This document shows, one piece after another, positions 7,643 through 15,807 of a DNA stretch of 40,314 nucleotides (position 1 is its first letter; each line of letters opens with the position of its first letter). The position numbers were made by a program, and so were the translations under genes. Source of the stretch: Bacteroidales bacterium (GTDB lineage: Bacteria > Bacteroidota > Bacteroidia > Bacteroidales > UBA932); assembly GCA_017439305.1 (NCBI GenBank), contig JAFSJK010000039.1, positions 1-40,314 of the forward strand, written 5' to 3'. A model generated the notes under the pieces. That model did no database searches, had not been told where the DNA came from, and worked only from the letters and a program-made list of their open reading frames with translations.

Positions 7643-9637
7643 CTATTTTTTATCCAGGAATTCCACGATCGGACCGCACGGATTCAGCGAATGCGGATGA
7701 TGGGCGCAGCCGGTCTTGCCGATGAGCGAAAGCCGCCGGCAGCCGGCCAGGTCGAAGGTTCCGAACTGCTGCTCGAAGGGGACGATCGGATCCGCTGCGC
7801 CATAGACGACGATGATGGGAATCTTCTTGATCCGGTCGAAATGGTCCCGGGCATAGGTGTAGAAGGCCTCCGGGGCAATACCCTTGGCCTCCCACGCCTG
7901 GGCGGCAGACTGGACATAAGGATTGCGCGTGAACCTGGTAAGGTCGCACAGCGGGGCGTCCAGGTAGAGTTTGTCCACCCGGTCGGGGTGGTTTTCGGCA
8001 TAGAGCAGGGAGAACCATCCGCCCCGGCTCAGGCCCTCCAGGACCACTTTCTTCGACAGGCCATGCTTCTTGCGTGCATAATCCGCGAATTCCGTGAAGG
8101 CATCCTGTGCATCCGGAGAGGCATATTCGTCCATCAGGTCTAGCAGGCCGAAGGACCAGCCCCGCGCGAGAAGGGTGTCATCTACCTGGGCGAAAGCGCC
8201 GATGAAGGCCGGCCGGGCGATCCAGCGCCCGTTCGCCCCCGGCGGGACGATGAAGACGGCGCGGCGGCCGCGGATGACGGTTTCCTCCACAGTAAAGCCT
8301 TTTTCGGCATAGATCTGCTCCCAGGGTTTGTAGGGCGGGTTTTCGACCGCCCTTTCCGGCATCTTCGGGTCCAAAGGCCGTTCACCGCGGAGCATCCGGG
8401 CACCTTCCCCGGTCAGGAAAAGATAGTGGTCGGACGGTTTCCCGTCCATTCCCACGAACTTGGCGACGGTGCTCACGGGCGGATTGTCGGTCACCTTGAA
8501 GATGGCCGTACCCTCGTTGACCTCGTCGAACATCGCCACATACAGCATCTCGGCGCCGGTCTTGACCGCCGTGTAAATCTGTGACCAGTAGAACTTTCCG
8601 CCTTGACGGGGGATGCTCGCGAGCGGCTTTTCTCCGCCGATATCGTTCATGTCGTCCCCGCCCCGGCTCAGGTTGTACCAGCTGAAGCCGGGATACACCA
8701 GCGGGACATATTCCACCCCGTTCGCCGCGCACCATTCCATGTCCTTGCGGATCATGTCGGCATAGCGGTTCATCTCGAAATGCAGCAGCGGCGTGAAGCG
8801 CTGGACCATCCAGGGCAGGACCAGGTCGGCCATCCGGATCAGATCGTGCAGATAAGGGTCCTGGACGCAGTCGCTGAAGAGCTCCCGCCAATAGGTAGGA
8901 ACGCCCAGCATCACGCTGCAGCCGCCGTATTCGGGATCGTTGTGAAGAAAGTCGATGAGCTCCGCCAACTTGATGTCCCGGATGTCATACGGGCGGTCCG
9001 GAAAACCGACGCCCCAGATGACCACAAGGGGTTTCCCGTTATGGTACAGATACTGGTTCGGCCGGCTGTACGATGTGACTTTCAGGCTGTCTACCAGGAA
9101 CTTCCAGTCGTCGATGAGCAGCGTGCAGTCCTCGCTCCGGTTCGGGTCCAGGCCCGAAAGGTCATACATCACCGAAATGGCGCGGCCGTTCTCTCCGGCA
9201 TACTTCAGCGCGTGGCGGAGTACCGTCACGGAATGCTGACGGGAGCCGTGCCGAGGCCGGCAACTTCCGTAGAAACGCTGCAGGAACACGCCGTCCAGCC
9301 CATACTCCCGCATCCACCGGAAATGCGTTGCGACCGTCTGCTCGTCGTCTGAGCAGAAGAACCGCGCCGTGGAACCGTCGGACATCTTGAGTCCCGTCGG
9401 ATACGTGTGCTCGTACTCGCTCACGTCCGGCCACATGTCGATATGGATTCGGTTCTCGTCGGGGTACATCACCCCTTTGCCGTCATTGTGGAACCAGCCC
9501 TGATACCCGGCCATCACCAGTCCCTTGTAAGAGGGATGGGCCGATTCGGGATCGTGCCGGAAACCGGTGCCCTGGGCCCGGGCGCCGAGTGCCGCTGCCA
9601 TGCCCAGCAGCAAAAACAGAGTACGGAAAGCTTTCAT
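7643..9637 (-). CDS. Secreted two-domain enzyme: GH71/99-like domain fused to an alpha/beta-hydrolase
   Basis: 664 residues from MKAFRTLFLLLGMAAALGARAQ, a signal peptide probably cut after ARA. The earlier in-frame ATG (9679) lies upstream of the promoter. Residues of about 25-400 resemble the GH71/GH99-like group found in Bacteroidota: GLVMAGYQGWFHNDGKG, WMREYGLDGVFLQRFYGS and MFDEVNEGTAIFKV. From about 440 there is an alpha/beta-hydrolase with nucleophile elbow GLSRGG (Ser537), acid in GAADPIVPF (Asp616) and a histidine in CAHHPHS (646-649). The likely role is glycan cleavage coupled with removal of an ester or acyl group. Substrate is not evident and no SusC/D is adjacent. Confidence 0.88.
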   Translation of the reverse strand: MKAFRTLFLLLGMAAALGARAQGTGFRHDPESAHPSYKGLVMAGYQGWFHNDGKGVMYPDENRIHIDMWPDVSEYEHTYPTGLKMSDGSTARFFCSDDEQTVATHFRWMREYGLDGVFLQRFYGSCRPRHGSRQHSVTVLRHALKYAGENGRAISVMYDLSGLDPNRSEDCTLLIDDWKFLVDSLKVTSYSRPNQYLYHNGKPLVVIWGVGFPDRPYDIRDIKLAELIDFLHNDPEYGGCSVMLGVPTYWRELFSDCVQDPYLHDLIRMADLVLPWMVQRFTPLLHFEMNRYADMIRKDMEWCAANGVEYVPLVYPGFSWYNLSRGGDDMNDIGGEKPLASIPRQGGKFYWSQIYTAVKTGAEMLYVAMFDEVNEGTAIFKVTDNPPVSTVAKFVGMDGKPSDHYLFLTGEGARMLRGERPLDPKMPERAVENPPYKPWEQIYAEKGFTVEETVIRGRRAVFIVPPGANGRWIARPAFIGAFAQVDDTLLARGWSFGLLDLMDEYASPDAQDAFTEFADYARKKHGLSKKVVLEGLSRGGWFSLLYAENHPDRVDKLYLDAPLCDLTRFTRNPYVQSAAQAWEAKGIAPEAFYTYARDHFDRIKKIPIIVVYGAADPIVPFEQQFGTFDLAGCRRLSLIGKTGCAHHPHSLNPCGPIVEFLDKK

Positions 9638-9653
9638 GTCGCCTTTTTTCTGC

Positions 9654-9661
9654 CAAAGATA
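9654..9661 (-). promoter_or_regulatory. -7 element of the GH71/99-esterase gene
   Basis: CAAAGATA on the plus strand reads TATCTTTG on the minus strand, 16 bases ahead of the ATG at 9637. The 92-base gap from the radical SAM gene suggests separate transcription. The -33 element is not clear. Confidence 0.55.
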
Positions 9662-9729
9662 AAGGCATCCCCTTTCCAAATGCCTTAACCCATCCTTAAA
9701 AAAGGCTTAAATGCCGGGGCCTGTGGAAA

Positions 9730-10785
9730 TTACGGTCCGAGCGTCTTGGAATAATGGCACTGGAGCACCTCCGGGGAGGGACCATGCCAGTTGTGCATGC
9801 CGCCGCCGAGGCAGTTGCGCCATTCCCGGCAGCCGGCGCAGCGGCCCGTCCGGGCCCAGCTGCGGTCGCGGAACGGCTGGAAGCGCTGCTCCCACACTTC
9901 GTAGAGATTATCCTCATAGATGCTGCCCTGCGAGAACCGGTCCCGGTCGATGTTGGGACAGGCCGAAATGCGGCCGTCGATGAGGACGGAGGCGATGTTG
10001 ATGCCGGCGTGGCAGAAATACCGCACGGGCCGGACCTTCTCCTCGTAGCGCCCGAGGTATCCTTCGCAGCTGAAAGTGACAAGCATCGGACCGCCCTCCT
10101 CCCGTTTTTCCCGGATGAAGTCCATCAACTGGACGAATTCCGCGTCGGAGAGCAGCATGTCGGGATCCGACGCCGCCCGGCCGATGGGGATGATGGTGAA
10201 TAGTCGCCACTGTTTCAGGCCCATGCCCTTGAGCAGGTCGTACATGGCCGGCAATTCCCCAAGGTTCCGCTTGTTCACGCAGGTGACGACGTCGGCGTTG
10301 AGGCGTGGCTCCCGGGCGAACAGGTCGATGGCGCTAAGAACCCGCCGGTAGCTTCCCGGCATTCCCCGCATCCAGTCATGGGAGGCTTCCAGCCCGTCCA
10401 GGCTCACGGTCAGGACCCCCATTCCCGCTTCGAGGAGCCGGCGCTGCATCGCTTCGTCATAAAACCATCCGTTGGAGACCATCCCCCAGCCGAAGCCCCG
10501 CCGGCGGATTTCGCGGCCGGCCTCGACGATGTCGGGCCTCAGCAGCGGCTCCCCGCCCGTCAGCACCACCGTGAAGCCCTTGGGCCGGTGCTTCTGCGGA
10601 ATTGTGTCCAGCGCCCCGAGGAAATCCTCCAGCGGCATATCCTTCTCCCGGCTCTGCACGGAGCAGTCGCTCCCGCAGTGACGGCAATGGAAATGGCACC
10701 GCGTGGTGCACTCCCAGAACAGGTAGTTCAGTTCGTGCACACGGGTTTCATTGTCCCGGAACAGGCGGAAAAGGAAAGGATTCAT
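9730..10785 (-). CDS. Radical SAM/SPASM protein of the rSAM/lipoprotein type
   Basis: 351 residues starting MNPFLFRLFRDNETRVHELNYL. The radical SAM cluster motif CHFHCRHC gives Cys30, Cys34 and Cys37 (CX3CX2C). Then come LTGGEPLLRPD and a C-terminal SPASM region with many cysteines (CHAGINIAS, ACPNIDRDRF, CAGCREWRNC, and a final CHYSKTL) able to bind auxiliary Fe-S clusters. SPASM enzymes modify ribosomal peptides or proteins. The N-terminus and the divergent small lipoprotein recall the TIGR04133/TIGR04134 rSAM/lipoprotein pairing as I remember it from Bacteroidota. The alternative start at 10803 overlaps the -7 box. The modification is unknown. Confidence 0.9.
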   Translation of the reverse strand: MNPFLFRLFRDNETRVHELNYLFWECTTRCHFHCRHCGSDCSVQSREKDMPLEDFLGALDTIPQKHRPKGFTVVLTGGEPLLRPDIVEAGREIRRRGFGWGMVSNGWFYDEAMQRRLLEAGMGVLTVSLDGLEASHDWMRGMPGSYRRVLSAIDLFAREPRLNADVVTCVNKRNLGELPAMYDLLKGMGLKQWRLFTIIPIGRAASDPDMLLSDAEFVQLMDFIREKREEGGPMLVTFSCEGYLGRYEEKVRPVRYFCHAGINIASVLIDGRISACPNIDRDRFSQGSIYEDNLYEVWEQRFQPFRDRSWARTGRCAGCREWRNCLGGGMHNWHGPSPEVLQCHYSKTLGP

Positions 10786-10789
10786 GCTG

Positions 10790-10797
10790 CAAAGATA
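10790..10797 (-). promoter_or_regulatory. -7 element of the radical SAM gene, leaderless geometry
   Basis: The minus strand reads TATCTTTG, ending only 4 bases before the ATG at 10785. The transcript would begin essentially at the start codon. A TTG at the -33 side is 23 bases away, slightly too far. Confidence 0.5.
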
Positions 10798-10816
10798 ATC
10801 CACGGAACCGCTTCAT

Positions 10817-10855
10817 CTTGCAAAAAAATCCGTATTTTGTGCAAGATTCCGTATT
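10817..10855. promoter_or_regulatory. Possible operator between the rSAM and lipoprotein genes
   Basis: The 111-base divergent region holds an inverted repeat, CTTGCA (10817-10822) and TGCAAG (10840-10845), with partly symmetric A/T tracts inside. Overlapping it is an 8-base direct repeat TCCGTATT at 10829-10836 and 10848-10855 (19-base period, about two helical turns). A seven-base TATTTTG at 10833-10839 could be a variant -7 box for the plus strand. The arrangement fits a site for a dimeric regulator controlling both genes. Confidence 0.4.
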
Positions 10856-10896
10856 GGACGGGATTTTAAACCCGGATAACCCAAAGAACCTGACCC

Positions 10897-11274
10897 ATGA
10901 AGTGGCTGCATAACCTTTTGAAAGGCGTTTCGCTGACCGGAGCACTGTTCGTGTTCCAGGCTTGCTATGGTACACCGCAGGATCCGTTGAATGATGAGCG
11001 GGGCGTGGCTCCGATGTCCTTTTCCCTGGTCTCCCACACAACGGGAGCACCGTTGGAAGGCATCCGGGTCCTGGTCAAGGACTGGGGGGACCTGCGTGAG
11101 ATCGGGACGACCGATGCTTCCGGCCGTTGCCGGGTGGAAATCCCTTATTACCGGAACCAGATGGGGCCTTATCTGACCTTTGAGGATCCGCAAGGGCAGT
11201 ACGGCACCAGGGACACGACGCTGGCGGACCTGCGGGAACGCGATATCGTCATCAAAATGGACGCTGTCCGATGA
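10897..11274 (+). CDS. Small lipoprotein, predicted partner of the radical SAM enzyme
   Basis: 125 residues. The signal peptide MKWLHNLLKGVSLTGALFVFQAC gives lipidated Cys23, followed directly by YGTPQDPLND, the short ACYG-type start I associate with rSAM-linked lipoproteins (TIGR04134). The rest looks like a small beta-sandwich of the carboxypeptidase-regulatory/transthyretin kind: TTGAPLEGIRVLVKDWG, IGTTDASGRCRVEIPYY. The sequence contains only two other potential modification hot spots that stand out: a single internal Cys (in SGRCRVE) and a Tyr/Asn/Gln-rich loop (YYRNQMGPYLTFEDPQGQYG). Its stop overlaps the next start (ATGA at 11271), implying coupled translation. Confidence 0.87.
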   Translation: MKWLHNLLKGVSLTGALFVFQACYGTPQDPLNDERGVAPMSFSLVSHTTGAPLEGIRVLVKDWGDLREIGTTDASGRCRVEIPYYRNQMGPYLTFEDPQGQYGTRDTTLADLRERDIVIKMDAVR

Positions 11275-11885
11275 AGAATCCGCATTTGATCGCCCTGTTC
11301 CTGCTTCTGGGATTCTCTTCCGTCGTTTACGGGCAGGAAGGATTCCGGAAGCGGTTCTCTCTGGAACTGGGTGCCGGACAGGGCCCTTTGCACATGCAGT
11401 TTGTTTCCCCTTCGTGGAGTGCGAAAAAGGTTTTGGCCGAAAAGGGTCAGCGGGCCGACACGGGTGACGGTATCTATCCGGCGATCGCCCTGTCCGGCGT
11501 CTTGCGCACTTCGCCCCGGTGGGAAACCGTCGCGACGGCCTGCGTTTCCTGGAGCCATTGCCGGATCAGGCAGTATGATACGTTCGGCATCGACCCGCAG
11601 GGGAAGCCCCGTTATGACCTCACGAAAGGAACGCCGGCCGGCTGGAAAGACCTTTCGCCCGCCTTTTCCCTGACTGTCCAGGAACGTGTCGCCTGGAATC
11701 CGGAGTGGAAGGTCCGGATGTATTCGGCCTTCGGTCTCGGCATTCCGCTCGTCGACTTTGTTCCGCTTCCGTCGCTGACGCCCGTCGGTTGCAGCTATGG
11801 CGGCGAGCACCTTTATTTTTACGCGGAAATACCTCTTTCCCCCTACGCCACCGGCTTTCACGCGGGAATAGGTTGGAGCTTTTGA
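11271..11885 (+). CDS. Outer-membrane beta-barrel protein coupled to the rSAM-linked lipoprotein
   Basis: 204 residues. The signal peptide MKNPHLIALFLLLGFSSVVYG is followed by alternating amphipathic strands such as RFSLELGAGQGPLHMQF, WETVATACVSWSH and VRMYSAFGLGIPLVDF, ending in a C-terminal Phe (HAGIGWSF), the usual barrel-assembly signal. At this size an eight-stranded barrel is plausible. No specific family is recognised. The 4-base ATGA overlap with the lipoprotein gene argues that the two proteins act together in the outer membrane, perhaps as a barrel-lipoprotein pair at the surface. Confidence 0.82.
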   Translation: MKNPHLIALFLLLGFSSVVYGQEGFRKRFSLELGAGQGPLHMQFVSPSWSAKKVLAEKGQRADTGDGIYPAIALSGVLRTSPRWETVATACVSWSHCRIRQYDTFGIDPQGKPRYDLTKGTPAGWKDLSPAFSLTVQERVAWNPEWKVRMYSAFGLGIPLVDFVPLPSLTPVGCSYGGEHLYFYAEIPLSPYATGFHAGIGWSF

Positions 11886-11894
11886 TCGGCATCA

Positions 11895-11953
11895 GGCAGA
11901 AGACAGTGGTCCGGACCGACTTTTTTCGGAGGTCCGGACCACTGTCTTCTGCC
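11895..11953. repeat. Perfect 23-bp inverted repeat with 13-base loop
   Basis: Left arm 11895-11917 and right arm 11931-11953 are exact reverse complements; the loop 11918-11930 contains six T residues. Each arm ends in the self-complementary decamer GGTCCGGACC. The element begins 10 bases after the barrel gene stop and would form a very stable hairpin that could end or protect the upstream mRNA. No T-run follows the right arm, so it is not a standard intrinsic terminator. Confidence 0.9.
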
Positions 11954-11979
11954 CGTCTTGTTGATAACTTTTTTCGGAG
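11919..11979 (+). repeat. 13-base direct repeat ACTTTTTTCGGAG, two copies
   Basis: One copy (11919-11931) occupies the loop of the 23-bp inverted repeat; the second (11967-11979) lies 48 bases downstream, near the expected -33 region of the dnaE promoter. Confidence 0.8.
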
Positions 11980-11996
11980 AATTCGGGACTGTATGC

Positions 11997-12004
11997 TATC
12001 TTTG
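11997..12004 (+). promoter_or_regulatory. -7 element of dnaE
   Basis: TATCTTTG lies 20 bases before the dnaE ATG. The -33 side is TTTTCG (about 11971-11976), inside the second copy of the 13-base direct repeat. Confidence 0.6.
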
Positions 12005-12024
12005 TTATCCTAACCGATCGCACC

Positions 12025-15000
12025 ATGTCCTTCGTACACCTGCACGTACATACCCAATATTCCATCCTGGACGGACAGTCGTCCATCGATAACCTGTTCA
12101 AGCGCGCCGAGGAGCTGGGAATGCCCGGCCTCGCGATCACGGACCACGGGAACATGTACGGCGTCAAGGAGTTCTTCAAGTACGCCAAGAAGCATCCGTC
12201 GGTGAAACCCATCATCGGGTGCGAGGTGTATGTGTCCAAGGGCGACCACCGGGTGAAGGAGAAAGGGTATTACCACCTGATCCTCCTGGCGAAGAACTAT
12301 CAGGGATACAAGAACCTGGTGAAGATCGTGTCCACGGCGCACATCGAGGGCATGTATTACCGTCCCCGCGTGAGCCACGAGGTGCTGGAGAAGTACCACG
12401 AGGGCCTGATCTGCTCGTCCGCCTGCATGGCCGGCGAAGTCCCCCGCGCCATCCTGGCCGGCGACATGGCGAAGCTGGACGAGGTGATCGGATGGCACAA
12501 GAGGGTGTTCGGGGACGACTACTATCTGGAGGTCATGCTCCACAAGACGGAGGTCCCGGGCCAGTCAAGGGAGGTCTACGACAACCAGATGGTCTACAAC
12601 AAGGTCATCTTCGAGGTGGCGGAGAAGTATGGCGTGAAGGTCGTTGCCACGAACGACGTCCACTTTGTCCGGAAGGAGGACGGGCCGGTCCACGATAGGC
12701 TTATCTGCCTGACCACCAATGCGTTCATCGACGACCCCGACCGTCTGCACTACACCCAGCAGGAGTTCCTCAAGAGCGAGGAGGAGATGCACGCCCTGTT
12801 CCCGGACCATCCGGAGGCCATCGCCAACACCCTGGAGGTCCTGGACAAGGTGGAGTCCTATTCCATCGACCGCGACCCGGTGCTCCCGGTATTCGAGATT
12901 GACCCGGCCTTCATGGCCGACATCGACGCCCAGATGGAAAAGTACAAGGAGGTCATCGATGCGGGCCGGTGCGACAAGAAGGGCAACTACCGCGGCGACG
13001 GCTTCTGCCATTCGGTCGCCTACCTGTGCCACCTGACTTACGAGGGCGCGCGCCAGCGCTATGGTGACACCCTCACGGAGGAGCAGGCCGAACGCATCGA
13101 CTTCGAGCTCAAGACCATCTCCAGGATGGGTTTCCCGGACTATTTCCTCATCGTCCAGGACTACATCGCCGCTTCCCGCGCGATGGGGTCGATGGTGGGC
13201 CCGGGCCGTGGCTCCGCGGCGGGTTCGGTGGTAGCCTACTGCCTGAAAATCACGAACTTGGATCCGATCCGATACCAGCTCCTGTTCGAGCGCTTCCTCA
13301 ATCCGGACCGGATTTCGATGCCGGATATCGACGTGGACTTCGAGGATCTTCCCAAGGCCCACGCCTACGTGGAACAGAAGTATGGGGCGGACCATGTGGC
13401 CCGCGTCATCACCTTCGGTACGATGGCCGCGAAGAGTTCCATCAAGGATGTCGCCCGCATCAGCCACGTCACCATCGACGAGTCCAACCGCTTGACCAAG
13501 ATGGTCCCCGACCGCCTGAGCGAGAAAAAGGAGCGGGAGTACCCCTACAATCCGAAACTGGATGAACTGAAACCGGGTTTCAAGGTCGTGGAAAAGGAGG
13601 TCGAGGAGGACGATCCCGAACACGAAGGCCAGAAAATCAAGGTCAAGAAGTCCTTCCAGCGGGGCATGGAGGATGTCGACGTGAAAATTACCCTCCCGAA
13701 CTGCTACCGCCTGGTTCCGGAGTTCATCGAAGAGCTCAAGAACGGTCCGGAGCTGAACAAGGAGGTCCTGGAATATGCAAAGGCCCTGGAGGGCAGCGTG
13801 CGCCAGACGGGCATGCACGCCTGCGCCACCATCATCGGCCGGGGCGACCTGACGGAATATCTCCCCATCACCCTGGCGAAGGATAAGGAAACGGGCGAGG
13901 ACGTGCGCACTTCGCAGTATGACGGCCACTACATCGAGGATGTGGGCATGCTCAAGATGGACTTCCTGGGGCTCAATACCCTGGCCATCATCCATAACTG
14001 CCTGAACCTCATTAAGGAACGTTTCGGGGAAGACATCGATATCGAGGCAATTCCCATCGACGACAAGCCAACCTACGAGCTCTATGGCCACGGCGACACC
14101 GTGAGCGTGTTCCAGTTTGAATCCGAGGGGATGCAGACGTGGCTGCGGCAGCTTCACCCCGAGCGTTTCGAGGACCTTATTGCCATGAACGCCCTCTATC
14201 GGCCCGGTCCGATGGATTATATCCCGGATTTCGTCGCGCGGAAGCAGGGCGAGCAGGCCATCGAGTATGACCTGCCGGACATGGAGGAATACCTGAGCGA
14301 CACCTATGGAATCACGGTGTACCAGGAGCAGGTGATGCTGCTGTCCCAGAAGCTGGCCGGTTTCACCAAGGGCCAGGCCGACACGCTCCGCAAGGCGATG
14401 GGCAAGAAGCAGATCGAGACCCTGAACTCCTTGAAGGGCAAGTTCATGGAGGGCGGCATGGCGAAGGGACATCCGGAAAAGGTCCTGGACAAGATCTGGA
14501 AGGACTGGGAGAAATTCGCCCAATATGCCTTCAACAAGTCCCATGCTACCTGCTATGCCTGGGTGAGTTACCAGACTGGCTGGCTCAAGTGCCATTATCC
14601 GTCCGAATTCTTCGCCTCCTGCCTGACGGCCGCCAAGAGCATGGAGGAAATCAAGAAGATCATGGACGACTGCCGGAGCCACGGCATCCGGATCCTGAGC
14701 CCGGACGTGAACGAAAGCGCGGCGGATTTTACCGTGAACAAGGACGGGGACGTGCGCTTCGCCCTCAGCGGCATGAAGGGTTTCGGCGCGAACATCGTGG
14801 AGGCGATCCTCAAGGATCGGGACGAAAACGGCCTGTACTCAGACATTTACGATTTCGTGGAACGGATGGCCGGGACGGTGAACCGCAAGGCGTTCGAGAC
14901 GCTGCTGTATGCCGGCGCCTTCGACAGCCTGGGTATCCAGCGTCGCCAGTTCGAACTGCCCGGCCGCAGCGGCCAGCCTTTCATCGACGAAATCGTCCGT

Positions 15001-15807
15001 TACGGGGAGCTCTTCCGCGCCGACACCGTCGATGCGGCCGCATCCCTGTTCGGCGACATCGAGGAAATGAAGCCCGACCGTCCCGTCATTCCGGAGATGA
15101 CGGGCGATCCCGACCTCCTGCAGCAGCTGCAACGGGAAAAGGAGCTGGTGGGCATGTACCTGTCTTCCCATCCGCTGGAGCCGTTCGCCTTCGAGATCGA
15201 CACGTTCACCACCTGCAAGATGGCGGATCTTGAAGGTGTCATCGCGAAATGCGAGCAGGCGAAAAAGACGGCCAAGGTATGCGTGGCGGGCCTTGTGACG
15301 GAATACAAGTCACTGTTGACCAAGAAGGGACAGCCGTATTCCAAGACCTCGCTGGAGGATTATTCTGGCAGCTATGAACTGACGCTGTTCGGCAAGGATC
15401 ACGAGGCGTTCTTCAAGTATATGGTCCCGCACGACGCCCTGTTCCTGGAAGGTGTCGTCGAGGAAAAGTATTTCCTCAAGCCCGAAGAACGGGCCCAGGG
15501 CAAAACCGCCCCGTATGTGTTCAAACTGAGGAAAGTGACGATGCTGGGCAATGTTTCGGAAGAGTTCCTGAAGGGGTTCGTCCTGAACATCGACACCCCG
15601 ATGCTCACCCCGTCTTTCCGCGAGGACCTCGTGAAAGTGATCCGGAAACACAAGGGAAACACCCCGCTGGAGATGTTCCTCTACGATCCCCAGACCCGCT
15701 ACCGGATCCAGTTCAAATCCAACAAGTACCAGGTCCGGGTATCCACCGAACTGCTCTCCGACCTTCGCCGCATCGGCGTGGACCGCTGCGAACCGCTACG
15801 GAAATAG
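12025..15807 (+). CDS. dnaE: DNA polymerase III subunit alpha
   Basis: 1260 residues, the replicative polymerase catalytic subunit. An N-terminal PHP domain opens with FVHLHVHTQYSILDGQ and ITDHGNMYG. The palm has GPGRGSAAGS and the metal-binding motif PDIDVDF (about residues 433-439). It continues ITFGTMAAKSSIKDVAR, LYRPGPMDYIPDF, the helix-hairpin-helix region, and a C-terminal OB-fold (VCVAGLVTEYKSLLTKKGQPYSKTSLEDYSG begins near residue 1090). A charged insert after PYNPKLDELKPGF (about 515-550) is unlike the E. coli protein. The gene is intact. Its stop codon directly abuts that of the convergent DUF4421 gene, with no base between. Confidence 0.98.
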   Translation: MSFVHLHVHTQYSILDGQSSIDNLFKRAEELGMPGLAITDHGNMYGVKEFFKYAKKHPSVKPIIGCEVYVSKGDHRVKEKGYYHLILLAKNYQGYKNLVKIVSTAHIEGMYYRPRVSHEVLEKYHEGLICSSACMAGEVPRAILAGDMAKLDEVIGWHKRVFGDDYYLEVMLHKTEVPGQSREVYDNQMVYNKVIFEVAEKYGVKVVATNDVHFVRKEDGPVHDRLICLTTNAFIDDPDRLHYTQQEFLKSEEEMHALFPDHPEAIANTLEVLDKVESYSIDRDPVLPVFEIDPAFMADIDAQMEKYKEVIDAGRCDKKGNYRGDGFCHSVAYLCHLTYEGARQRYGDTLTEEQAERIDFELKTISRMGFPDYFLIVQDYIAASRAMGSMVGPGRGSAAGSVVAYCLKITNLDPIRYQLLFERFLNPDRISMPDIDVDFEDLPKAHAYVEQKYGADHVARVITFGTMAAKSSIKDVARISHVTIDESNRLTKMVPDRLSEKKEREYPYNPKLDELKPGFKVVEKEVEEDDPEHEGQKIKVKKSFQRGMEDVDVKITLPNCYRLVPEFIEELKNGPELNKEVLEYAKALEGSVRQTGMHACATIIGRGDLTEYLPITLAKDKETGEDVRTSQYDGHYIEDVGMLKMDFLGLNTLAIIHNCLNLIKERFGEDIDIEAIPIDDKPTYELYGHGDTVSVFQFESEGMQTWLRQLHPERFEDLIAMNALYRPGPMDYIPDFVARKQGEQAIEYDLPDMEEYLSDTYGITVYQEQVMLLSQKLAGFTKGQADTLRKAMGKKQIETLNSLKGKFMEGGMAKGHPEKVLDKIWKDWEKFAQYAFNKSHATCYAWVSYQTGWLKCHYPSEFFASCLTAAKSMEEIKKIMDDCRSHGIRILSPDVNESAADFTVNKDGDVRFALSGMKGFGANIVEAILKDRDENGLYSDIYDFVERMAGTVNRKAFETLLYAGAFDSLGIQRRQFELPGRSGQPFIDEIVRYGELFRADTVDAAASLFGDIEEMKPDRPVIPEMTGDPDLLQQLQREKELVGMYLSSHPLEPFAFEIDTFTTCKMADLEGVIAKCEQAKKTAKVCVAGLVTEYKSLLTKKGQPYSKTSLEDYSGSYELTLFGKDHEAFFKYMVPHDALFLEGVVEEKYFLKPEERAQGKTAPYVFKLRKVTMLGNVSEEFLKGFVLNIDTPMLTPSFREDLVKVIRKHKGNTPLEMFLYDPQTRYRIQFKSNKYQVRVSTELLSDLRRIGVDRCEPLRK

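Noticed and set aside
9662-9686. Inverted repeat AAGGCAT...ATGCCTT between the rSAM and GH71/99 genes.
   Set aside because: Seven-base arms with an 11-base loop and a broken T-run are too weak to call a terminator; it may be chance in an A/T-rich gap.
11895-11953. Inverted repeat considered as insertion-sequence ends.
   Set aside because: The arms are separated by only 13 bases, with no transposase nearby; kept as a repeat of unknown origin.
12565-14682. A 705-codon minus-strand open frame within dnaE.
   Set aside because: Shadow of dnaE codon usage; His/Val/Gly-rich translation without domains.
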